Assembly: GCA_017626295.1 (NCBI GenBank)
Contig: JAGAJB010000014.1
Span: 1-64,000, forward strand
Length of the DNA stretch: 64,000 nucleotides
Direction of reading: 5' to 3'
DNA from: Clostridia bacterium
GTDB lineage: Bacteria > Bacillota > Clostridia > Oscillospirales > Acutalibacteraceae
Shown: one piece after another, positions 1-6,268 of the stretch
Layout of the letters: every line of letters begins with the position of its first letter
Position numbering within the stretch: the stretch's first letter is position 1
Position numbers and translations under genes: made by a program
The notes under the pieces: model-generated
Databases searched by the model: none
What the model was told of the DNA's origin: nothing
Seen by the model: the letters and a program-made list of their open reading frames with translations, nothing else

Positions 1-52
1 CTACTGTAAAAAATAAAAGCTGAATAGCAGCCCAAAAAGGAGGGGAGCAAAA

Positions 53-637
53 ATGAGTCTGAAAGAACGAGTTTACAGCGTTCTGATCGTTTCGGCGGCA
101 GAAGGTTTTAATGATGCACTCTCCGCTCTGCTCCCTACCTCAAAATATTCACCAACCAATTTCGTATCGAACATCAGTGCCGCCAAGCGAGCATTTGCCG
201 AACGTGCTTTTGATTTTGTTATCATCAACTCTCCGCTCCCTGATGATATAGGTACTCGTTTTGCGATTGACACAGGTAGTTCAAAAGAGACCGTCGTACT
301 CCTGATGGTACGGGCAGAACTTCAAGCAGAAATCTACGACAAGGTTGCAGAACACGGTGTGTTTGTGCTTCCAAAGCCAACCTCAAAGCCGACAATGGCA
401 ATTGCTCTCAGCTGGCTTTCAAGTGCACGGGAAAAACTTAGAAAGACTGAAAAGAAAACACTATCCATTGAAGAAAAAATGGAAGAAATCCGTATCGTCA
501 ACCGGGCAAAATGGCTACTTATCAGCGAACTCAAATTGGACGAACCGGAGGCACATCGTTACATAGAAAAACAGGCAATGGATCGATGCATTTCAAAACG
601 GATTGTTGCAGAAGAAATTATTAAAACATATTCATAA
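53..637 (+). CDS. ANTAR-domain response regulator (pseudo-receiver type)
   Basis: The 194-residue protein has an N-terminal CheY-like fold (about residues 8-125) and a C-terminal ANTAR RNA-binding domain (about 140-192, with the EEKMEEIRIVNRAK helix and a basic end). ANTAR proteins act as transcription antiterminators that bind paired hairpins in nascent mRNA, and in Clostridia they often sit beside glutamine synthetase and nitrogen genes (family knowledge). The receiver looks inactive: the usual acidic pair is missing near VLIVSAAEG, and the expected phospho-acceptor Asp is Asn in VIINSPLPDD. A strong AGGAGG site lies just upstream of the ATG. A truncated relative lies at 3165-3452. The gene before it is outside the window, so its target is unknown. 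Confidence 0.88.
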   Translation: MSLKERVYSVLIVSAAEGFNDALSALLPTSKYSPTNFVSNISAAKRAFAERAFDFVIINSPLPDDIGTRFAIDTGSSKETVVLLMVRAELQAEIYDKVAEHGVFVLPKPTSKPTMAIALSWLSSAREKLRKTEKKTLSIEEKMEEIRIVNRAKWLLISELKLDEPEAHRYIEKQAMDRCISKRIVAEEIIKTYS

Positions 638-650
638 AGAGGAATCAGAA

Positions 651-1196
651 ATGGAAAGTGAGATTTATCAACAGACTAATAGAACAATAAATGAACTCTT
701 TTGCAAAGCAAAATTACTTCCGGGTGATATTGTTGTCGTAGGTTGTTCTACCAGTGAAGTCGTTGGGTCAAAAATCGGAACCAACTCCAATCTTGATGTA
801 GCGGAACAAATTTTTACTGCTCTTTATGATTTTTTGAAGGAGCAACATATTCACCTGGCAATACAATGTTGCGAGCATTTAAACCGTGCGATTGTCGTAG
901 AACGTGCAGCTGTTCCGTGTGCAGAAATTGTCAATGTTATTCCACAACCAAAAGCGGGAGGTTCCCTTGCTGCAACGGCATATAGCCATTTTGAACACCC
1001 AATCATTATTGAGGAAATACAAGCAGATGCCGGTTTAGATATTGGATCAACTCTAATAGGTATGCACCTTAAAAAAGTTGCTGTTCCCACACGACTTGAA
1101 AACAACAAAATAGGATATGCAACTGTTGTCGCTGCCCGTACTCGTCCAAAATTTATTGGTGGTGTAAGAGCAGTCTATGATGAAATGTTACTGTAA
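651..1196 (+). CDS. TIGR01440/YwlG family protein (DUF436)
   Basis: This 181-residue protein matches the YwlG/UPF0340 family across its full length. Recognisable pieces are GDIVVVGCSTSEVVG near the N-terminus, the QCCEHLNRA segment in the middle and the VPTRLENNKIGYA stretch near the end. The biochemical role of the family is not established. I start at the ATG at 651, which follows an AAGAGGAA site; a TTG-started extension to 603 would overlap the ANTAR gene and has no better ribosome site. The gene sits 13 bases after the ANTAR gene and is probably co-transcribed with it. Confidence 0.88.
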   Translation: MESEIYQQTNRTINELFCKAKLLPGDIVVVGCSTSEVVGSKIGTNSNLDVAEQIFTALYDFLKEQHIHLAIQCCEHLNRAIVVERAAVPCAEIVNVIPQPKAGGSLAATAYSHFEHPIIIEEIQADAGLDIGSTLIGMHLKKVAVPTRLENNKIGYATVVAARTRPKFIGGVRAVYDEMLL

Positions 1197-1232
1197 TTCT
1201 ACAGATTATTTTGAGATTTTACCGTAAAACTA

Positions 1233-1261
1233 TTGACACATGCATATGGCGTGAGTATAAT
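1233..1261 (+). promoter_or_regulatory. Sigma-A promoter of the T-box/trpB unit
   Basis: TTGACA at 1233-1238 and TATAAT at 1256-1261 are both perfect consensus boxes, separated by 17 bases. Transcription would begin about 1268, just before the T-box stem I, giving an untranslated leader of about 375 bases before the first small reading frame. Confidence 0.9.
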
Positions 1262-1284
1262 ATATAACAAGTTAATACTTCAAA

Positions 1285-1505
1285 CCGTTGAAGCGGAGAT
1301 AACGGCAATAATGCCTTTACAGAGAACCTGTGGGTGCTGAGAGTCAGGTAAGAAACAAGTTGTCAAATGGACCGCTGAGGGCGCAGTCAAATGGGATTTC
1401 CCAGAGTATTCTGCGACGTTGTAGGCAGACGTCATTTGCCGGGGATATGTTGGTATCCTGCTAAGCGCACAGGTCATGCTGTGAATCAAGGTGGCACCGC
1501 GGATA
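1285..1505 (+). ncRNA. T-box leader, predicted tRNA-Trp sensing
   Basis: Hallmarks in order are the AG-rich AGAGAACC and GGTGCTGAGAG region of stem I (1321-1343), the specifier segment AAATGGACCGCTGAG (1365-1379), and the T-box core AAGGTGGCACCGCGG (1488-1502). Aligning the specifier segment with the usual layout (codon followed by ACC and GAG) puts TGG at 1368-1370, i.e. tryptophan, which fits the downstream trpB. In the family, uncharged tRNA pairs with the specifier and the TGGC bulge and stabilises an antiterminator, so the gene is read when charged tRNA-Trp is scarce. The exact 5' end of the structure is approximate. Confidence 0.93.
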
Positions 1506-1530
1506 GTGTCGTACTTTATTTGTACCTATT

Positions 1531-1575
1531 CGTCCTTGACAGAGTGTATATTTCTGTCAAGGGCGTTTTTGTTTT
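1531..1575 (+). terminator. T-box intrinsic terminator
   Basis: CGTCCTTGACAGA and TCTGTCAAGGGCG form a 13-pair stem (one G-U pair) around a short AU-rich loop, followed by a U-rich run. It lies directly after the T-box core, where the alternative antiterminator must form. Confidence 0.92.
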
Positions 1576-1582
1576 ATATGAA

Positions 1583-1621
1583 GGCTCCTTTGACGGAAGA
1601 TATAAGTCAAAGGAGCTTTTT
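1583..1621 (+). terminator. Second terminator hairpin in the trpB leader
   Basis: GCTCCTTTGAC (1584-1594) pairs perfectly with GTCAAAGGAGC (1606-1616) and is followed by TTTTT. It lies only 8 bases after the U-run of the T-box terminator. Its 5' arm is also complementary to the AAGGAG ribosome-binding site of the leader peptide at 1630-1635, and the arms resemble those of the first terminator, so alternative pairings are possible. Confidence 0.85.
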
Positions 1622-1644
1622 CCTGTATTAAGGAGGTAAATATA

Positions 1645-1728
1645 ATGATGACAAAACGCTGGTGGCGCTCCTTGCGCCGAATATATGAAATCAAACAGAA
1701 AGAGATTATAAACCCAAAACCAACCTAA
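1645..1728 (+). CDS. Trp-rich leader peptide upstream of trpB
   Basis: A 27-codon reading frame starts with two ATG codons behind a near-perfect AAGGAGG (1630-1636) and contains two adjacent Trp codons at 1660-1665 (KRWWRSLRR). A short GGCGC/GCGCC hairpin follows at once at 1664-1678, and the stop at 1728 is 29 bases before the trpB ATG. The layout (T-box, then a Trp-rich leader peptide, then a Trp gene) resembles the rtpA (anti-TRAP) leader of Bacillus subtilis, where ribosome stalling at Trp codons controls translation of the next gene. A similar role here is inference. It is basic and too short for an enzyme. Confidence 0.7.
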   Translation: MMTKRWWRSLRRIYEIKQKEIINPKPT

Positions 1729-1757
1729 AACAAAACTTATTTATGGAGGAAACTATA

Positions 1758-2978
1758 ATGAAATTTAACAATATTGATTTTGATACCTATTTTAAGAATT
1801 ATCCCGACACCAACGGCTACTTTGGCAAATACGGCGGCTCCTATATTCCACCCGAACTGCAGGTCGCTATGAATGAGATCAGCGAAGCATACCAGACCAT
1901 CTGCAAGTCCCGCAAATTCATCAACGAACTTCGCCGTATCCGCAAAGAATTTCAAGGCAGACCGACACCGATTTCCCACCTTGCAAGGCTTTCGGATAAA
2001 ATCGGCACGGGCGTTCAACTCTATGTTAAGCGTGAGGACTTAAACCATACCGGCGCACACAAGCTTAATCACTGTATGGGTGAAGTGTTGCTGGCAAAGT
2101 ATATGGGCAAGAAAAAGGTCATTGCCGAAACGGGTGCGGGTCAGCACGGCGTTGCGCTCGCTACCGCCGCTGCATACTTCGGCTTGGAGTGTGACATTTA
2201 TATGGGTGCTGTAGATATTAAAAAACAGGCTCCCAATGTGGCAAGAATGAAGATCCTTGGTGCAAGAGTGGTCGAGGTAACAGATGGTCTGCAAACCCTA
2301 AAAGAAGCAGTAGATGCCGCTTTCGCCGCATATTGCAATGAATATAAGGAAGCCATCTACTGCATCGGCTCGGTGGTCGGTCCTCATCCGTTTCCGATGA
2401 TGGTACGCGACTTCCAGAGTGTTGTTGGTATTGAAGCAAGAGAACAATTCCTTGATATGACGGGAGAACTTCCCGACGCGGTGGTTGCCTGTGTGGGCGG
2501 CGGCTCAAACGCAATGGGACTTTTCTCAGGCTTTTTGAACGACCCCGTTGATATTTACGGTGTAGAGCCTCTCGGAAGAGGCATTAAAATGGGTGACCAC
2601 GCCGCAAGTCTCACCTATGGTGAAGAAGGCATCATGCATGGCTTTAACAGCATTATGCTGAAGGATGAAAACGGTAATCCTGCTCCCGTGTATTCCGTGG
2701 CAAGCGGCTTGGATTATCCGTCCTGCGGACCGGAGCACGCATTCCTGCACGACCTGGGCAGAGTAAAGTATGATGTGGTTACCGACGACGAAACCATTGA
2801 TGCATTCTTTGAACTTTCAAGAATGGAGGGTATCATCCCGGCTATTGAAAGTTCCCATGCCGTTGCTTACGGTATGAAGCTTGCAAAGACAATGGGTAAG
2901 GGATCTGTGCTTATCAACCTCTCCGGCAGAGGCGACAAGGATATGGACTATATCATTGAAAAATATGGTATTAGATAG
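1758..2978 (+). CDS. trpB: Tryptophan synthase beta subunit
   Basis: TrpB condenses indole with L-serine to make tryptophan, using pyridoxal phosphate. The 406-residue protein has the family's cofactor lysine in HTGAHKLNH (Lys102), the phosphate-binding GGGSNAMG loop near residue 247 and the [10 protein letters not shown]-terminal motif. The sequence is of the TrpB1 type, which normally works with TrpA, but no trpA or other trp gene is in the window; the enzyme may act with a TrpA encoded elsewhere or salvage free indole. The ATG at 1758 follows GGAGGA at 1745-1750; the ATG at 1743 has no such site. Control is by the T-box leader and probably the Trp-rich leader peptide. By eye, its GC content is higher than that of its neighbours. 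Confidence 0.96.
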   Translation: MKFNNIDFDTYFKNYPDTNGYFGKYGGSYIPPELQVAMNEISEAYQTICKSRKFINELRRIRKEFQGRPTPISHLARLSDKIGTGVQLYVKREDLNHTGAHKLNHCMGEVLLAKYMGKKKVIAETGAGQHGVALATAAAYFGLECDIYMGAVDIKKQAPNVARMKILGARVVEVTDGLQTLKEAVDAAFAAYCNEYKEAIYCIGSVVGPHPFPMMVRDFQSVVGIEAREQFLDMTGELPDAVVACVGGGSNAMGLFSGFLNDPVDIYGVEPLGRGIKMGDHAASLTYGEEGIMHGFNSIMLKDENGNPAPVYSVASGLDYPSCGPEHAFLHDLGRVKYDVVTDDETIDAFFELSRMEGIIPAIESSHAVAYGMKLAKTMGKGSVLINLSGRGDKDMDYIIEKYGIR

Positions 2979-3000
2979 TGTAAGAAACAAATAATTTCAA

Positions 3001-3036
3001 AAGCCAAGATACAGTAATCGGTATCTTGGCTTTTTC
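3001..3036 (+). terminator. Terminator after trpB
   Basis: AAGCCAAGATAC and GTATCTTGGCTT form a perfect 12-pair stem with an 8-base loop, followed by TTTTTCT, 22 bases after the trpB stop codon. Confidence 0.9.
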
Positions 3037-3164
3037 TAAATATGCGTTTTAATCGCCTGTATATAGATAATATATCTCTTATTATAGGATTGTATATCTC
3101 GTTTAATGAGAAATGCTGTTTCTGTATAATATTATAAATAGACAAAATACAACAGGCGGTGAGC

Positions 3165-3452
3165 TTACACGGTGTTTTCACGCTTTCAAAGCCAACCTCA
3201 AAACCCACTTTGTTAACAGCCCTCAACTGGATGTCAAGTGCAAGGGAACGCTTTAGAAAGTCAGAAAAGAAAACACTATCCATTGAAGAAAAAATGGAAG
3301 AAATCCGTATCGTTAACCGTGCAAAATGGTTGCTTATCAGCGAACTGAAAATGGACGAGCAAGGAGCTCATCGCTACATAGAAAAACAGGCAATGGATCG
3401 ATGCATTTCAAAACGGATTGTTGCAGAAGAAATTATAAAAACATACGCATAA
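3165..3452 (+). pseudogene. 5'-truncated copy of the ANTAR regulator gene
   Basis: The reading frame matches residues from about 99 to the end of the ANTAR protein encoded at 53-637, and DNA identity is very high toward the 3' end, including over 60 identical bases. The receiver-like half is missing. A GTG at 3159 could open a 97-residue product, but no ribosome-binding site or promoter is evident, and homology begins abruptly a few codons later. The intact ANTAR domain could in principle still work if expressed, so this is either a remnant or a stand-alone ANTAR protein. Together with the intact gene it brackets the YwlG and trpB genes. Confidence 0.7.
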
Positions 3453-3453
3453 C

Positions 3454-3497
3454 AGCAACAGCACGGCTTACAGTTTCTTGAAAGTCGTGCTGTTGCT
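3454..3497. repeat. Strong inverted repeat after the truncated ANTAR gene
   Basis: AGCAACAGCACGGCTT (3454-3469) pairs with the arm at 3482-3497 over 16 positions with one G-U pair and a 12-base loop. No U-run follows on either strand, so it is a weak candidate for a terminator; it may be a mobile-element boundary or an mRNA-stabilising hairpin. Confidence 0.6.
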
Positions 3498-3524
3498 ATA
3501 CAATATTCAAATGCCTGGCTGTTT

Positions 3525-3884
3525 TTATTTGTATATCAGTTCATCAAGTACAATTTCTTTTGCTTGTTGCTGAATGTTATTCATTCTCTGTACCCATTCA
3601 AGTTGATTTTCTTCTTTCAACTGCTCAGTAACACCCTCAGCCGCTTTCATTTGTTCAATGAGAGTATCAAACATATCACGAGCCTGCCTCTCAACTTCAG
3701 CACAGTGCTGATAAAGCTTACCTTGCATAAGCAGTGTGTTAAAGAATACATACTTATGCTTTTCAAGATATGTTTTATGTATAATACCCCACTTCCCAAG
3801 TGTGACTTTTGCTTCTTCGGGTGGTAAGATGAGGTTAGGAATTAAATAGTCACCAACACGGCGATATTGAATTTTGTTTGACAT
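3525..3884 (-). CDS. tnpV: TnpV family transposon-encoded protein
   Basis: The 119-residue protein matches the TnpV family found in mobile elements of gut Firmicutes: RRVGDYLIPNLILPPEE near the start, then LGKWGIIHKTYLEKHK, the GKLYQH segment, and EGVTEQLK with WVQRMNNI near the end. Its function is unknown. The ATG at 3884 follows AAGGAGGCTG and is preferred to the upstream in-frame ATG at 3917, which lies inside the preceding gene. It is translated just after the 51-residue gene at 3898-4053, whose stop codon overlaps the tnpV ribosome site. No recombinase or transposase is present, so this is probably a residual element. Confidence 0.85.
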   Translation of the reverse strand: MSNKIQYRRVGDYLIPNLILPPEEAKVTLGKWGIIHKTYLEKHKYVFFNTLLMQGKLYQHCAEVERQARDMFDTLIEQMKAAEGVTEQLKEENQLEWVQRMNNIQQQAKEIVLDELIYK

Positions 3885-3897
3885 AATGACAGCCTCC

Positions 3898-4053
3898 TTA
3901 TTTTTCACTTTTATCAATGATTTTCAATAACAGCTCGTCAACATCCTCGGTGGGCAAATTCTCCGCCAAGAGCATATTGCGAAACTCATTCATACCGTTG
4001 ATAAGTAAGTTGCACTCAAAATCCGTAAACTTAATTTTTGTCTTTCTACCCAT
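3898..4053 (-). CDS. Small TnpV-linked protein of unknown function (51 aa)
   Basis: This 51-residue reading frame has a basic start (MGRKTKIKFTDFECN) and an acidic C-terminal half (LPTEDVDELLLKIIDK). I do not recognise a characterised family. It lies directly upstream of tnpV, whose ribosome site overlaps its stop codon, so the two form one transcription unit. Its own AGGAGGT ribosome site is the 3' arm of a long hairpin at 4062-4106. A decayed homologue with the same hairpin arrangement occurs at 62861-63004, which shows that gene and hairpin travel together and supports real coding. Confidence 0.7.
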   Translation of the reverse strand: MGRKTKIKFTDFECNLLINGMNEFRNMLLAENLPTEDVDELLLKIIDKSEK

Positions 4054-4061
4054 AAAAAATG

Positions 4062-4106
4062 ACCTCCTGTTATTTGGTAGCTTTATTCTACCTTATAACA
4101 GGAGGT
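4062..4106 (-). promoter_or_regulatory. Hairpin sequestering the ribosome site of the 51-aa gene
   Basis: ACCTCCTGTTAT (4062-4073) and ATAACAGGAGGT (4095-4106) are perfectly complementary, with a further GGTAG/CTACC inner stem. In the minus-strand transcript the 3' arm contains the AGGAGGT ribosome-binding site 8 bases before the ATG at 4053. The fold should therefore block initiation unless it is opened. The same layout is repeated at 63012-63049. Confidence 0.75.
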
Positions 4107-4131
4107 TAGTCGAATGTGTGGATATGTAATT

Positions 4132-5571
4132 TTATATCATATTAAAATGTTTTAATGCATCCATTATGGCTTCTTCTTTTTCCTTCGGACATTTCGGCAA
4201 TCGGTGTCCTTCTTTGCCCTTGTTATAATTCTCACGCTCAATAATACCACACTTTGCCTTAACCTGTGATATGTAAAGACTTGACACTTTAAGACCGTGT
4301 TTATCAAGCACATAATTCTTGATTTCCTGATATGTTGCCTTGGTTTCAGCTGCGGTTACATCAAGCTCTGAGAGGTCAAGTTTTATGTCGATATGTGTGT
4401 CCGGTCTGCGATGGGACAAAAGAACAACCGTCTCCACATGGCTCGTATACGGAAACATGTCCACAGGCTGAATTTTCTTTACCTTGTAACCGTTTTTGGT
4501 TAAATAATATAAATCTCTCTGCTGGGTTTCGGGGTTGCAGGAAATGTAAACTATTTTCTCGGGTGCAAGGGACACTGCACAGGAAAGAAATTTTTTGTCA
4601 CTGCCTGCTCTTGGGGGGTCCATAAAAAGAACATCGCATTTCTCTCCCTGTTCTTTCATTGAAACCATAAATTCGCCTGCATCCGCACAGTAAAAACTTA
4701 TATTTTCTATCTCATTTATTTTTGCATTCACTTTGGCATCACGGACAGCATCGGGGTTTACTTCCACGCCTATAACTTCCCCTGCACCACAGGAGGCAAC
4801 GATACCTATTGTACCGATTCCGCAATAGGCATCTATTACCCTTTCTTTACCGGTAAGATCTGCAAACTCAACTGCCTTACCGTAAAGCACTTCTGTCTGA
4901 ACAGGGTTTATCTGATAAAAAGATTTGGGTGAAATTCTGAAACGGCAACCGCAGAGGATATCCTCAATATAACCTTTGCCGAAAAGTACGGTTTCTTTAT
5001 CCCCCAAAACCATACTTGTAAATTTATTGTTTATATTCTGTACTATTGTTGTAATATCGGGGTGAAGTCTGAGAAGTTCTTTTACGAAAGCGTTTTTGGA
5101 GGGGAAAACGGAAGTTCCCGTAACGAGAACCACCATTATTTCACCTGTTGTAAAACCGCGTTTCACAAGAACGTGACGGAGAAAACCTCTTGAATTTTTT
5201 TCATCGTAAACTGTCAGTTTAAAACTTTTTACAAGTTTTCTTACAGTTAAAATAATTTCATCCGCTTTTTTATCTTCAATAAGGCAAAAATCAGTTTTAA
5301 CTATATTATGTGTGCTTGACTGATACACACCCGAAATTATTTCACCGCCACGGGTTCTTCCGAAAGCAGCCTGCACTTTATTGCGGTAATGAAAAGGCTC
5401 TTCCATACCTATTATGGAGTTCACTCTGTGAAAACCCGACAGAAGTTTAACCACTTTTGACTGTTTAAAACGAAGTTGCTCTTCATAAGTCATATTCATA
5501 AGCTGACATCCGCCGCATTTTCTTGAAACAGGGCAAATTCTTGTGTTTTTAGTTGATTTAGTTTGTGGCAT
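4132..5571 (-). CDS. rlmD: 23S rRNA (uracil-C5)-methyltransferase, RlmD/RumA type, with C-terminal extension
   Basis: The enzyme methylates a uracil of 23S rRNA with S-adenosylmethionine. The N-terminus carries the CPVSRKCGGC iron-sulfur cysteines with a further Cys in TDFCLIED. The methyltransferase domain shows DAYCGIGTIG for SAM binding, the FMDPPRAG motif and the catalytic cysteine in YISCNPET. After the normal end of the domain (VETVVLLSHR) about 90 more residues follow, including DLSELDVTAAETKATYQEI and SSLYISQVKAKCG, an extension also seen in other clostridial homologues. I choose the ATG at 5571, which has AAAAGGA upstream and overlaps the gtrA end by 14 bases; the ATG at 5589 lacks a ribosome site. 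Family assignment is firm, the exact target base is inferred. Confidence 0.9.
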   Translation of the reverse strand: MPQTKSTKNTRICPVSRKCGGCQLMNMTYEEQLRFKQSKVVKLLSGFHRVNSIIGMEEPFHYRNKVQAAFGRTRGGEIISGVYQSSTHNIVKTDFCLIEDKKADEIILTVRKLVKSFKLTVYDEKNSRGFLRHVLVKRGFTTGEIMVVLVTGTSVFPSKNAFVKELLRLHPDITTIVQNINNKFTSMVLGDKETVLFGKGYIEDILCGCRFRISPKSFYQINPVQTEVLYGKAVEFADLTGKERVIDAYCGIGTIGIVASCGAGEVIGVEVNPDAVRDAKVNAKINEIENISFYCADAGEFMVSMKEQGEKCDVLFMDPPRAGSDKKFLSCAVSLAPEKIVYISCNPETQQRDLYYLTKNGYKVKKIQPVDMFPYTSHVETVVLLSHRRPDTHIDIKLDLSELDVTAAETKATYQEIKNYVLDKHGLKVSSLYISQVKAKCGIIERENYNKGKEGHRLPKCPKEKEEAIMDALKHFNMI

Positions 5572-6064
5572 TGCTGGTTTCCTTTTCATCTTTTTTAGCA
5601 GAACTGTTTGTATTCATACTGTTTTTATAAACTACAAAACGGCAGTACAAGAATTCCAATACCATATTAGATAACATCGTTACAGCGAGTACTATATATT
5701 CGCCGAAATCAAAAGGTATTTTTTGAGTTGCCATTTCACCAAGGATAACGGAAACAGGTGTGAACACGCAATAAAAGCCGAAAACCTTGAGCATAGCAAC
5801 GGGAATATTTGCCGCAGACTTAAACGTAAATTTGCGGTTAACGGTAAAATTCCAAAGTATAGAAAGAATCAGTGCCACAAGGTAGCAGCCGCCGTATTCG
5901 GACTCAAAAAACCATTTTGTAAAAGCATTTGTGCCCTGAACGTCGGGCATAAGTTCGTTAAGAAGTGTAAAACTAACCACTTGAATAACTCCTGCCGAAG
6001 CAGAAAACAGCGCAAACTTTACGGCTTGCAATATATTATCTTTTTTACTCATAGTGCCTGACAT
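5558..6064 (-). CDS. GtrA family membrane protein
   Basis: This 168-residue protein has four hydrophobic segments typical of GtrA (about residues 10-32, 50-70, 88-108 and 118-140 with the WNFTVNRKFTF signature between the second and third). GtrA-like proteins are linked to flipping lipid-linked sugars for cell-surface glycans. The start at 6064 follows AGGGG with 8-base spacing; the ATG at 6070 is too close to that site. The gene overlaps rlmD and is probably co-transcribed with it. Confidence 0.85.
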   Translation of the reverse strand: MSGTMSKKDNILQAVKFALFSASAGVIQVVSFTLLNELMPDVQGTNAFTKWFFESEYGGCYLVALILSILWNFTVNRKFTFKSAANIPVAMLKVFGFYCVFTPVSVILGEMATQKIPFDFGEYIVLAVTMLSNMVLEFLYCRFVVYKNSMNTNSSAKKDEKETSNATN

Positions 6065-6202
6065 ATACATTACCCCTGACTTTAATTATTTATAAAATCA
6101 GTATATCATAGGCATCACAATAATTCAATCAGATTATACTGCAAAAACAGTAATCAAAATCATACCGGACAAAACACACTTCACTTTTTGTATTGTCAAG
6201 TA

Positions 6203-6231
6203 TTGTTTTTTATATTTCTATATGCTATAAT
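6203..6231 (+). promoter_or_regulatory. Promoter of the large surface-protein gene (extended -10)
   Basis: TTGTTT (6203-6208) and TATAAT (6226-6231) are 17 bases apart, and TGC immediately before the -10 box makes it an extended -10 promoter. It lies 38 bases upstream of the ATG at 6269. Confidence 0.7.
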
Positions 6232-6268
6232 TTTTTTGTATACGATAATTTTGAAAGAAGGCAAAACC

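Noticed and set aside
1285-1505. Alternative reading of the T-box specifier from the second AAATGGG stretch at 1389-1395
   Set aside because: That stretch lacks the usual ACC...GAG context after the codon; the first TGG at 1368-1370 fits the consensus layout, and both would give Trp anyway.
3917-4129. 70-codon plus-strand frame opposite the 51-residue gene
   Set aside because: It is the antisense shadow of the small TnpV-linked gene and its hairpin; the similar frame at 62898 arises from the homologous copy.
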